Shown here piece after piece: positions 24,853-35,365 of a stretch of 64,000 nt of DNA (its first letter is position 1; every line of letters starts with the position of its first letter). The notes below the pieces were generated by a model that made no database searches, was not told the DNA's origin, and saw nothing but the letters and a program-made list of their open reading frames with translations. A program made the translations under genes and the position numbers. The stretch lies in assembly GCA_022702545.1 (NCBI GenBank), contig JAHRBC010000003.1, positions 3,224,001 through 3,288,000 of the forward strand, in the 5' to 3' direction. Origin of the DNA: Phycomyces nitens (lineage: Eukaryota; Mucoromycota; Mucoromycetes; Mucorales; Phycomycetaceae).

Positions 24853-25515
24853 GCTTATCTTTTATTTATTTTTAAATTGATAAATATTCTCATTACTATT
24901 ATTATTATTATTATTTTATCATCATTATCTTTCAAATCTTCAATAAACATTCTTTTTATGCCAGATTACAAAAAAGAAAAAGAAAATAGCACACACAAAA
25001 TAGTAATACATGCATTTAGTTTCTCTATTAGAAATCCCGCCTTTAGGTTGCCCAAAACTTCAGTGAGTGGTCTGTTTGTGGTAGAAGGGCCTGTTTTGCA
25101 TGTGAAGCCACATGTCAGTTCACAAATGTGCCAACTGTGGAGAAAGGGTTAGCAAAACCACGCGGAAATTGGCCTGTTTCCGTAAACTCCCTTTATATGA
25201 TGATTGCAGATGTATAGAGAGATGTGGCCAAAGAAAGTAGAGTGGGTGGGTAATAATTGACTGGAAATTAAACGGGAAATGGTAATGAAGAAAATAAACT
25301 TGGATTGGACATTTGTAAAGACAATTAGAAGCCTAAATGGCACGTCTCATTTGCTTAATTTTTACTCACTATTTATATCCCCAAGAGATTATTATGTATA
25401 TAAGAAAGGCTCTTTTTTTCAGGGTATCATTGTCTTGCTCTTTGTTCCCTTACTGCATCCAACATCCCCCTTACTGCAGGAGTCCATCTTACCCTCGTCT
25501 CATTACTATCTCTGC
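24853..25515. other. Intergenic between GATA and bHLH genes
   Basis: AT-rich 3' region with ATT repeats at 24893-24917, then the bHLH upstream region. The bHLH reading frame is open back to 25279, but that stretch has intergenic composition and is treated as 5' untranslated. Confidence 0.5.
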
Positions 25516-26655
25516 ATGCCACCCAACAAAGCCATGATTGACTCTTGGGATAATGTCCCTCTCTACTATCCTCAGCAATTGCCCCTCAAGCAGAAAGGTA
25601 ATCACCCATTGGTCTATTTGGTTTTATTCACCCTTATTTTCATAGACACACAAACTACCTGGAAACCTTGTGAAATTGATAAAGCTGTCCAGGACCGACC
25701 TTTTGTTACCTATCTGGATCAGCTCTCATTAGCCTCATACGAATCCTTATCGATGCGAGAACAAGTAACCTCGATTTCCTCATTGAGAGATGGTCTGTGT
25801 CGCACTCCCTCACCACAGACCACATCCCACCCGGCCCTCTCACACGCCACCCATAGCCATGGTCCTGACATAGCCACACCAGTCTACCTTTATAAGAGCA
25901 ACACCCTCGTAGTCCCTCACCAAATCTCAACAGGTTCTGCGCGTAAATCAACAGCCCTTCCCATGCCCCAACAACCTTCTACTCCTGCTTCCCCAGTATC
26001 ATCCGTATCTTCACAATCCTCACAATCTTCACAATCATCCAACCCTGCCCGCAATTTCTCGGCTAAATCCAAGCGAGATAACCACATATTATCCGAGCAA
26101 CGTCGGCGTAACATGATACGCACAGGCTTCAAGGAGATGACAGATCTCATACCGACTCTCAAGAACATCAGCCAGTCAAAGAGCATCATTCTCTTCAAGG
26201 CAGCCGATTATATGAAGGATCTCGAGAGACGCAACAAGCATCTTCGCGACAAACTGGCGTCTCTGCAATGGAGAGCCAAACTCAAAGGCCAAGTCAAGCA
26301 TCATCCCGTCAAATCATCGCCGCTCGTCCCCTTATCCCACCAAGACCACCTTAAACAAGTCCGTCTTCTCCAGGATCAGATTAGACAACAGCAAAGGCTC
26401 CTCATACAGCACAATTTACCTACTATGCAATCAAACCCAAACCATGTAAATAACTTCACACCCACTCAAGCTATCGTTATGCCAATGTCAAAGGAAGACC
26501 ATTCACCCATCACCTGGCACTCGTCTTCGGCTTCCTCTAGTGCTTCTTCTCTGACAATACCCAGCCTTTCTATTCCTATCGACACAGAATTCGGCCCAGA
26601 GAATGTCCAACACGACAGCTGGTTGAGTAGCAGCAAGCTGAACCATTTCCAGTAA
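25516..26655 (+). CDS. bHLH transcription factor
   Basis: Exons are 25516-25597 and 25646-26655, giving 363 residues. The bHLH domain lies at about 168-230: basic region KRDNHILSEQRRRN with the H-x3-E-x3-R residues that read CACGTG-type E-boxes, helix 1, loop, and helix 2 (SIILFKAADYMKDLERRNKH). A leucine-containing helix continues beyond it. The N-terminus is Ser/Pro/Thr-rich with a run of SQSSQSSQSS. The 48-bp intron (GTAATC...CATAG) is a multiple of three with no stop, so retention would insert 16 residues. The ATG at 25516 was chosen over the in-frame 25279 start because the extra 79 residues look untranslated. Which bHLH subfamily it belongs to is not clear. Nuclear. Confidence 0.82.
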   Translation: MPPNKAMIDSWDNVPLYYPQQLPLKQKGNHPLVYLVLFTLIFIDTQTTWKPCEIDKAVQDRPFVTYLDQLSLASYESLSMREQVTSISSLRDGLCRTPSPQTTSHPALSHATHSHGPDIATPVYLYKSNTLVVPHQISTGSARKSTALPMPQQPSTPASPVSSVSSQSSQSSQSSNPARNFSAKSKRDNHILSEQRRRNMIRTGFKEMTDLIPTLKNISQSKSIILFKAADYMKDLERRNKHLRDKLASLQWRAKLKGQVKHHPVKSSPLVPLSHQDHLKQVRLLQDQIRQQQRLLIQHNLPTMQSNPNHVNNFTPTQAIVMPMSKEDHSPITWHSSSASSSASSLTIPSLSIPIDTEFGPENVQHDSWLSSSKLNHFQ

Positions 26656-26763
26656 TTAATTTCTTCATGCCTTTTTTTTTTTAATTATTTTCTTTTATTT
26701 ATTTCATGTATCGTCTCACAAATATAAACATTTACACACACAACACACACACACACTTACACA

Positions 26764-26796
<33 letters not shown>

Positions 26797-27563
26797 TTGT
26801 ATACGCACACAATTTCATATTTTACTTTACATCTCACTTTATTTTCTCTTTAAATCATATATATGGTCCCTACCTCTTTTTCCTGTTCTTTTTTTTAAAA
26901 AATAAAATAAAATAAATAATAATAAAATATCACTATACTAATAAAATACTCACATCTCTTTTTATTAATTCTCGGCTCAACCTCTTTAATTTATAGAGTT
27001 TACTGGGAACTTCAAATACCGAACAGCATTCTTGTGACGTAAGAATAGGTCACTGATGATTGGCTGATTATCGGAAAGTTTTTTTTCTTCGTTTTGCTTA
27101 TTCTCTTTTGTCAAAAAGATCAGATTCTCGAAATGTAGCGCACACAGCCTCCGTTTCCATTTTGAACAATTTAGAAGGCTTGGCTTAATCGAAGGCTTGG
27201 TTCACCTCTTGCTTTTCCTCTCCAGAACTCCGCCTTTGACAAGCAAGACCACACCCCTTTACAGGCACACAAGCAAAAGACTTGCATAAAGAAAAAGAAA
27301 AGCGAAACACCAACAAGTACACCAAGTATTTTGGGTCTTTCTCAAGACCAAAAGGGCACAAAAATTTGTTTTTTTTTTAAACAACAGAAGGAAAAAAAGA
27401 CAGCACATATACATACACTGGTCTTTCTGTTCATATCACCAAAGCCAAAGTAACGCACCAGCAGTAACCAGACCAAAGACTAGACCCTAACCACCCAGTC
27501 AGCCAGTCAGCCAGAGTCAACTTCACCACACACACACACAAAAGAATAAAAACAACTGGCATC
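26656..27563. other. Intergenic with (CA)n microsatellite
   Basis: An (AC)n microsatellite lies at about 26733-26795, followed by AT-rich DNA to about 27000. The rest is the pyrimidine-poor upstream region of the Myb-C2H2 gene. No coding signal. Confidence 0.6.
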
Positions 27564-29671
27564 ATGGCACGCGTACACCTCTTTCCCTCTACCTTACTCC
27601 ACACACACGAACGACACAAGACATCCCTGTCAACCGATGAGGAGTTTTCTCGTCTGGGCCATGACAATCATCCACCCATGCCAACCTCAGACGAAACCCA
27701 TACCCTAGACGTCACAGCAGTACCTCCGAACCCTCTCGACTGCTCAACCGAAGAAAAGATAGACCAGCACCCTTTATCGTTTCCAGACTCTGAGGCTTCC
27801 AATAACACCAGTAGTAGTGCTGTATTGACAGCTGCTCTGCTCAGAAACACCACAGACGCACCGTTGGATCCAATTGATGATAAACCAGACAAGCCAGCGT
27901 CAATTGAATATGGTAAGGAAGAAGAAGAAGAAGAAGAAAAAGGTAGAAAGCACAGTGGATTGGATAAATGAAAATGAACCTGACAACAATATTATATAAT
28001 TGGAATCAATTGTACTTTACTATATATAAAAATATATAAATATACATATCTATATATATTTGTATAGACCCAGAGAGTCGGTTAGACATGGCAGAAATGA
28101 CAACAGATACAATGGAAAATTCGGCTGTATCTGCTCTTCAACTGCTGGCCAATCCAGACGCTGACAAGAAGGTTCATCCTGTATTTGATGCAAGCAACGT
28201 CATGTTAATAGCCAATTATCCAGGCCTATCTGACGCAGCCACAAACTCTGCTCTACAGACACTCGAGTTACACGATGATGGTCCAGATGATATCAGACGG
28301 GGCAGTTGGACAAAGGAAGAAGACGAATTGTTACTTACGGGAATAAAGCGGCATGGTTATGGACGCTGGAAAGAAATCGCGAGTACAATCGAAGGGCGTA
28401 AAGGGAAACAGCTCAAGCAGCGATGGGACAATGTACTCGCAACAAAATTTGTTGATCGTGAATGGTTGCAAAACAAAGTTCAGAATGATGGATCATGGCA
28501 CGAAGAGCAGGAGGAAGAGCAGAAAGAAGAGCACCAGGAGCCCCAAAACCAACACCAACATCAACATCAACATCAACATCAACATCAACCTCAGGAACCA
28601 TCCCAACAGTCGCCTCAGCAGCAATTACAACCTCTTCCAAAACCACAACACCAGGAAGAACCCTGTTCACAAGAGGTCTACCAAGACAGAGATCAGTCTC
28701 AAAATCAGAATCAGAATTCAATTGATGTCGATGGCGACTGCTCTGATAGTGCACCCGATGAACTCGAATCAAAACCGGTTGGTGACAAGACCCTAAAGTT
28801 CTTTGACACTGCCGATTGGAATGAAATTGCCCAAAAGATTACCGAAAAGGCTCGTCAGGGCAACCAGGGTGCAATAGAGGTCCTGTTGTCTCAAGCACTT
28901 CTTGGAACTGTCGGCCAAGGACCAAAACCTCCCCTTTACCGCACTCCACAACCCATACCATCTACATCAGGTGTATCCAGTGTCAATACATCGTTCAATT
29001 TTGCTGATGCAGCAGCCCTGGCACTGTATGCCCAGCAGCTCGAGCAAGCCTCGGATGGGCAGCATCACAATCTTTTATCCTCCACGTCTCTTTCAGCAGC
29101 AGCAGCCTTGGCAAACCACCCATATTTTATATCGAATCCATTTGGACAGGGATGTGACAATAGTATGGGAGGATCTGGGAACACTGCCAATCCGAACAAT
29201 ACCGCTGGTGTGGGTCCATCTTCATCACCATCCTCTGGCTCTCATTCAGTTTTGGGGCCAAACTCTCCCAACTCTCCCAGCCACAACAAACGGAGGCGAT
29301 CCAACCCAGCATTGGCAGACACTCAATCTGCAGCTATGTCCATCTATGCTTCCTCGGCCCCGATAACCACAACTGTCAACAACCAAACCCAAACAGTCTA
29401 CCCATGCTTATTTCCAGCATGTGGAAAGACCTTTGCAAGACTCTATAACCTCAAAAGCCATTCAAGGACGCACACCGATGACCGTCCATTTGCCTGCCAG
29501 ATATGTCAAGCTGCCTTTAGCCGAAACCATGATCTCAAACGACATGTAAAGATTCATGGTGGGGATAAGCCCTATCGATGCATGGGATGTAACAAGACAT
29601 TCTCAAGATTGGATGCTTTGAAGCGACACAAGAGTAATCAGCGTAATAAGACGGCCTGCATGGACAACTGA
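27564..29671 (+). CDS. Myb/SANT plus C2H2 zinc-finger fusion transcription factor
   Basis: Exons are 27564-27912 and 28068-29671, giving 650 residues. A single Myb repeat sits at about 194-250 (RRGSWTKEEDELLLTGIKRH, with the conserved Trp residues and RKGKQLKQRW). A Gln/His-rich stretch of repeated QH follows. The C-terminus (about 560-645) has three C2H2 fingers: YPCLFPACGKTFARLYNLKS, then FACQICQAAFSRNHDLKRH, then YRCMGCNKTFSRLDALKRH. The finger wording (YNLKSH, HDLKRH, DALKRH) is like the Crz1 class of calcineurin-responsive factors, but a docking motif was not identified. The two DNA-binding modules lie in one long exon, so the fusion is not a modelling artefact. The first exon supplies an acidic, Ser/Thr-rich N-terminus. 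Likely nuclear. Confidence 0.85.
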
Positions 29672-29911
29672 GCCATGAAGCTACTCTCTTTTGGCACCTA
29701 TCTATCTGCCTTATTTCTCTTGCATGCCTTCTTCATACATATATATACATATAAATATCTCACTCACTCGCACTCTATTCACCCTACACTTCTTTTCTAC
29801 TTATATTTTGCTGTATACAACATTGTGTTTTGATTCTTGTTTTTGTACCAATTAAATATATAAACCAACAAAATCAACTATCCTTGCTTTATCTTTCTCT
29901 AAATACATTAT

Positions 29912-32527
29912 TCATGCTTTTGGTTTCTCTGGTCCAACTTTGGGACTATTCTCATTCAATACAGTGTCATCAAGATTTTCTAACCGACGGACGATATGCC
30001 ACAGTAGATCCTTGTTGGTCCAGTACGAAAAGTGCGCCCGCATACCAACCAGATACTCGTTTGCAATCATGCTCATAAAGCTCTCGGGCTGTAGTACGTG
30101 ATCGATACGTCTTGCTCCAGGGAGCTTCTTTAATTCGAATTGTCGCTCGGCCTCTAGATCCTCTTCGGCTTGCTCAGCCTCTGATTTCTTGGCATTCTCC
30201 TTGATGCTTGTACTAGTTGAAGCATCACCGTCCTTTGGAACTGTAGCATCAAGGGCAACCTCACCCTTGGATTCGCCTGGAGAAGTGATGGCTGGTCCAG
30301 GTTCATGGATCTCCTTGTTCAAATCATTCCAGACATTGTCAGACCGTATACTCTTATCGTCTGGCTCGGTTGTGTTCTTTGGCTTGACTTTCATTGAGTC
30401 AGAGGGGTCTTGGTTGACAGGCTTGCACTCTGCAGCAGTCTTCTTGGCCGGTGGTTCCTCTTTATATTCACTGACATTAATCTTGATATCATGCTCAAAC
30501 TCTTCATCCTCTTTGTCTTTTGTGTCTTTTTTAGATTCATCTTCTTTGGCTTGTGTATTTAATGATTCTTTTGGCGGTTTGTCCCCTTCCTCATGTTTTG
30601 GATGCTTGTTGAAGTTAGCCTTTGCCCGTTCGAGTGTGTCGAGACGAACACCATCAATCCCAAGAACCTCGACCAAATGGTGGCGTTTACTGTTAGACCG
30701 TGCAGAGAAGCTTTGACCAGAGCCACTAAACGGGTCTTCTACAGGACTACCTAATGGCGAGATAAATGATCGACTGAGAAGAGACGTAGGTGATTCCACA
30801 CAAGTAGGAATATCTAGTGGACTAGCAAACGTCTTTGATCGCAATTTGAGAGAAGGCCGGCGACTACCAGTGTTTGTGGAATTGAGGCTGCTGTCTTCGT
30901 CTTCAGCCTTGTGGATATTATCGTCGTTTGTACAATCGTTTAGTTTCTTATCCAAATCATCTCGAAGGGCCAATAGCTGTTCTCTGGTCTGTTCCCGTAG
31001 TGGGTCCCAGCCGATTATTCCTCCATTTGGATCCTGGTCTCCTTTATTATCATCTCCATTGGGACCTTTTGATTTGGCAAAGTACTGGAGAAACGAGTTT
31101 ACAGACGACATGATGCCATTGGGCTCAGTGTAGGTTCCATTTCCATCGTTGTCTCTCTTTCTGGCTGCCTCAATTGCTTCTTCATCCGACCTTTTCCCTT
31201 CCTGTGCCACTACAGATGCAGCAGTTACGAGCGTGCTTGGGTCAGGATTGGAACCAGAGGATGGCATACGCCATGAAAACAGGGAAAGAAAGTTAATTCC
31301 AGGCAGAGAAGACATTGAAGGGAATGAGAACGAGGGTCCAATGGGAATTGAGCGGTCAACAAGGACGGCAGGTTGGTCGGTGTAATATTCGTTCAAGAGA
31401 GGCTCAAAACGGTATGCCTAGATAACTTGGAGGATTAATGGCTATTGGTAGACAAGAGTGTTTGGCTTACGAGTGGGTCGAATGGATGAAAGACATTTTC
31501 AAAGATGATGTCGTGATCTGGATGATATTTCTTGGGGCACTGGCCTCTAAAGGTCATGACTGCACCAAGCGGTGATCCAAGACCAAAGAAATATGTAGGC
31601 TTAAAGACTAGTTTAGAATACACAATGTCTAGTTTGCTGTATGCTTCTTCTTCTTCAGGCTCTGGTGTCCGTTGATGGGAAAGGATATCATATACAATCA
31701 CACCGCCTAATCTATTAAACCATACACAGATAAATATGTTTTGTCAATCTACCTTGCCCACAACTTACGAATAGCCCAGAATTACGATTTCTCCATTGAA
31801 ATCCGGGTGTTTCTCAAGGAAGTTCTGATAAGAGGTATTAAAGAGATGGATAACATTATCAATGATCTTTTGTCCACGATCTTTTGAGAAATAAAACAAA
31901 ACGTCTGCAAGATAATCATTCTCAATGAGTCGTACGGTGGGGATTGATTTCAAGGTGATACGATTTAAAATAGGATCCACTTGGTCGTGGATGTGTTTAT
32001 GCCATTCGATTGGAACCAATTCTATGCGTACGTTATGGTCCGGAACCTTGGCCTGCAAGATCTGGCGGGTTGTCTCCTGAAGACTTTCGACTATTTTGCA
32101 AACGCTTAGTTTTCTATATAAACTAGGCTCCCCCCCTCCCCCCAAGATGTCCTGATAAAATTTTAGGATGTACTCACTGTTTTCATAAAAGTGGCCATAC
32201 TGCTCTGTTTGTTGTCCAATACCCTGATGATCAAGACAAAAACGTATTATTTCCTTGTCAGGCTTATATATATCGACAATCTATAATACTTGCATGGATA
32301 ACAAACACAAGATGGTTTACAGGTGCATCCAAGGGTGGATCCTCGGCAGTCTCTGGGGGAGGAAGGGGAACCTCGGGAGCCAAAGAGCATTCTGTTGGTT
32401 CATCGTCTATGTAAAGTGGTGGCATAAGACTTGGCATTCTCGAGATGCCTTGGTCATTAGACCTGATTGCTGCGCTTACCTGCACTAACAGCCGAAAGCT
32501 GCGGGGACGGGACATAGGTCGTTTCAA
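29912..32527 (-). CDS. DDHD-domain phospholipase A1 (PA-PLA1 family)
   Basis: Exons are 32527-32294, 32223-31769, 31711-31471 and 31417-29912, giving 811 residues. The first intron has a GC donor (GCAAGT) and restores the family motif HLVFVIH-GIGQ. The third exon begins inside the lipase elbow: GYS at the end of exon 2 joins LGGVIVYD, giving G-x-S-x-G with the nucleophile at residue 230. Then follow FFGLGSPLGAVMTFRG and FHPFDPLAYRFEPLL, typical of the DDHD fold. The extreme C-terminus (RRIDHVLQPESF...HFSYWTNKDLLWHIV) carries the DDHD metal-type residues, after a long acidic low-complexity insertion of about 300 residues. Relatives hydrolyse phosphatidic acid and act in membrane traffic or mitochondria. 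It is convergent with the Myb-C2H2 gene (240 bp apart). The start could be the next Met at 32515. Confidence 0.88.
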
Positions 32528-33002
32528 AGAACATAAACAGGTCGAGAAAAGACAAGGTGAAAAGAGTAGGGAAAGAGAGAAAGAGAGTACAAAGAAGTCT
32601 TGTCTGTCAGTCCTTGGATGGAGATTAAATATCTTTTACTTGCTTATCCCAAAAAGGACATTCATTTTACTCTGTATGCCGTCATGCAAATGCGATACAT
32701 ATTTGTATAATGATTAATCACATCACTGCAACTACTCATCAGGAACACACTCGAAATCACTAAAGGACTCCATCTCACGTCATCCTACAAAGCTCCAAAG
32801 TCTCTTTTGGCTTGGCCACCCAACTATGTGTCTATTCAGCAATCCAGATCTTCACGTGATCATGATCTGGCACAGAGGCATTGAACATGGACAAAAGATA
32901 CGCCGGTAGCTGTCACACATACAACAATCCATTTTAGGGTAATAAGAAGAAGAAGAAGAAGAACGACGCATATAAATCCATATCTCATGTCATCTCTTTA
33001 TC
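32528..33002. promoter_or_regulatory. Divergent promoter, DDHD lipase / HMG gene
   Basis: A 475-bp region between two outward genes. It contains the palindromic octamer TCACGTGA at 32852-32859 (an E-box, CACGTG core), followed by GATCATGATC, and a GAA repeat at about 32946-32964. An E-box suits class-B bHLH factors such as the one encoded at 25516-26655; that link is inference. Confidence 0.5.
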
Positions 33003-35300
33003 ATGTCTAAAGAACCATGGTACAAAAAACTATCAAATTCAAAGTTGCTTCAGGGTTATGAGCCAGGAAAGTTTACAAAGGTCATGTCATGTCCTAAATG
33101 CGCAAGCAATAATCTCAAAGTATGGGGAAGAGGACGCTATGCCGGACAAGCGTAAGAAAAAATAAATAAATAACGAGTAGCAATTGAGCATGGATTAATG
33201 CAGAAAACATACCTTTTCTACTCGTACATTCTTTTTATGCTAGTTATTGTATCCCTTGTAAAAATAAATGGCATTATGATGAAAATGATATCGACGTGAA
33301 TGGATCAATGACAATGCTGGATAGCGATGACATGCATCGATCTACTGATCATTACTCTGAAGGCGATCAATCTCCCATGTCTCTGCATTCTGAAGAGCGA
33401 TCCGACATTCAAAAAAATGTCTTGGCTTCGTTTCCAGAGCTACACAATATTTCAAGCATGGATCACACTAGAGATCATTACAATAAAGACCTAGCCCATG
33501 ACTTGCCCCAAAGTGATGTACATGCTGAATTAGACTTTGAATTTAGCAAGAAAACCAATCTTACCACAAGAAAAAATGCACGAAAAAACCTGAAACAATC
33601 CAAAAATACCATGGATGACAGCCGAACTAGAGGAAGCAGTGTTATGGATAGCAGTATTCGAGGAAGTAGTCTGTTTGACGATATGGACCCGGGGCACAAT
33701 ATGCTTGACTCTAGCTTTCTCTCGACATCTTCACGACCAGACTATGCCACCAATAACTTGGACGCTATCCTCGAAGGTCTAAGTTCAGACAATGATACCG
33801 ACGAACCTTCCAAACGACACTCAAATGATATGATCCCTCACAGTCGATTGCGTAAAAAGCGAACGGTCAGAAAGCCTGTCAATATAGATTCCAGTACTGA
33901 AATCCAAGTTGGTCCCATAACAAGGACCAGAACCAGATCACAAATCGTCGAGGCCCCTCTAGCGGCTAGCCCGAAAGAGCCCGATGGTTTTGAAGAGGCC
34001 TTTGATGACTTTTATCAAAACAATAACGATGATTCATCTGCCTCTGAGTATGAGCCTGATGAAATGAAGCAAAGAAAGAAGCCAAAGGTCAAGTATGGAT
34101 CTGACAGTGATGATTTGTGGGTGAATACCGAGAAACACAGCGGTTCCATCATCAATGAAGAGCAACGAAGAAAGGATCCTCTGGAAAATATGATGGATTT
34201 TGCAGAAAAGATGAAGAATCCCGACCTTTATTTAGCTCGACATGCAAACAAATCTCTAAGTGTGCGTGACAAGGTGTCTATGCCTACTGGACCTTCTCCA
34301 AAAGAAGATCCTGTCAAGACCAAACTCAAGAGCTTGATTGATACAATCGAACCACCTATCAAACGAAAGAGAGGTCGGCCAAAAGGCAGTGGCAAGACTG
34401 AGACAAAGAACGCGGAGATTAAGAAGCTTTTACTACTCAGGAAACTAAAGGAGACCAAAGCCGCACAGACATCAGCGCCTCTAAAAAAGGCTAGCCATGA
34501 TCTGGACGACCCGTTTTCGGACGATGAAGATCCCAAAGCTAGCACTCTTCATGCTGACCGAATTGAAGAGGATTATAGGCGACTCAAGGAGGAATTAGAG
34601 CGCGGAAAGACTATGCAGAATACAAATTCACTAAAGCCAGCCTGTCAATATAATCCCTATTTTTTGTACAACAAGGCTGTCCGAAAAGACATTACCAAAA
34701 ACCACCCCGAGCTTTCTAATATACAGATCACTAGACTTATTGCTAAGCAATGGAATGAGCTGCCTGAAGTAAGTTGTTGTCAAGGTTACATATTTTCCAA
34801 AATCTGCCAATGTGGATATTTAAAGGTTGGATATTCTAGGCAGAAAAAAAGGTCTACAATGATGAATCAGCTGAGAAGCGGGCCCAATTAAAAAAGGCAC
34901 GAGGAAAAAGAGGCCGTAATGAAAGATATCCACCAAACAGCTTTGTGTTGTTTGCAAAGGACTATGGAAAAATCATTCGCGAGCAGAATCCTGAATATAA
35001 CCTCTACCAGGTGACCAAGATAACCTCTGGAATGTGGAAGACAATCGATCAAGTAAGGAAGCTGACTCGTTCCTGAATAATCATTTAAGGTAATCCGAGC
35101 TAAATATTGACACTCTATTTTAGGAAACCAAGTTAAAGTACCAACAGCTATCAAAGAAGCTCCAGACAGAATTCGCCGAGAAAAACCCTGACTATGTAAA
35201 GAAATGGAAAGAAGAAAAGGTGGCTACAAGAAGAAAGACGATACAGCGAAAGACTGTTTTGAAACGTCTAAGAGAAGAGGAAGAGGAGGATGACGACTGA
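33003..35300 (+). CDS. Zinc-ribbon, AT-hook, double HMG-box chromatin protein
   Basis: Exons are 33003-33151, 33244-34768, 34840-35052 and 35124-35300, giving 687 residues. The N-terminus has a four-cysteine ribbon split by intron 1: CPKCASN ... YCIPCKNKW. A long acidic, disordered middle follows. An AT-hook (KRKRGRPKGSG) lies near residue 425 and two HMG boxes at the C-terminus: about 515-580 (NPYFLYNKAVRKDI...IAKQWNELPE) and about 590-655 (RYPPNSFVLFAKDYGKIIRE, then MWKTIDQETKLKY). It ends in an acidic Glu/Asp tail, as in many HMG proteins. Predicted non-sequence-specific or AT-selective chromatin binding in the nucleus. An upstream ATG at 32986 is closed by a stop after seven codons, supporting 33003. 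I do not know an exact named orthologue. Confidence 0.82.
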
Positions 35301-35365
35301 TTGGTTTCTATGGAGATATTGATAATCGTTCCCATGGAAATCTAAACTAAAGAAAAATCAGTACT

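Noticed and set aside
25279..25515. N-terminal extension of the bHLH protein by 79 residues
   Set aside because: The stretch has intergenic composition and hydrophobic low-quality sequence; the ATG at 25516 fits the coding composition better.
28353..29366. Alternative frames within the Myb-C2H2 gene with Asn-Ile and Thr-Ser repeats
   Set aside because: Out-of-frame readings of the CAACAT repeat that encodes the Gln-His tract.
32046..32160. Extra intron in the DDHD gene (GTGAGT ... TATAG)
   Set aside because: Splicing it breaks the phase, while reading through keeps one frame from HGIGQ to the lipase elbow.
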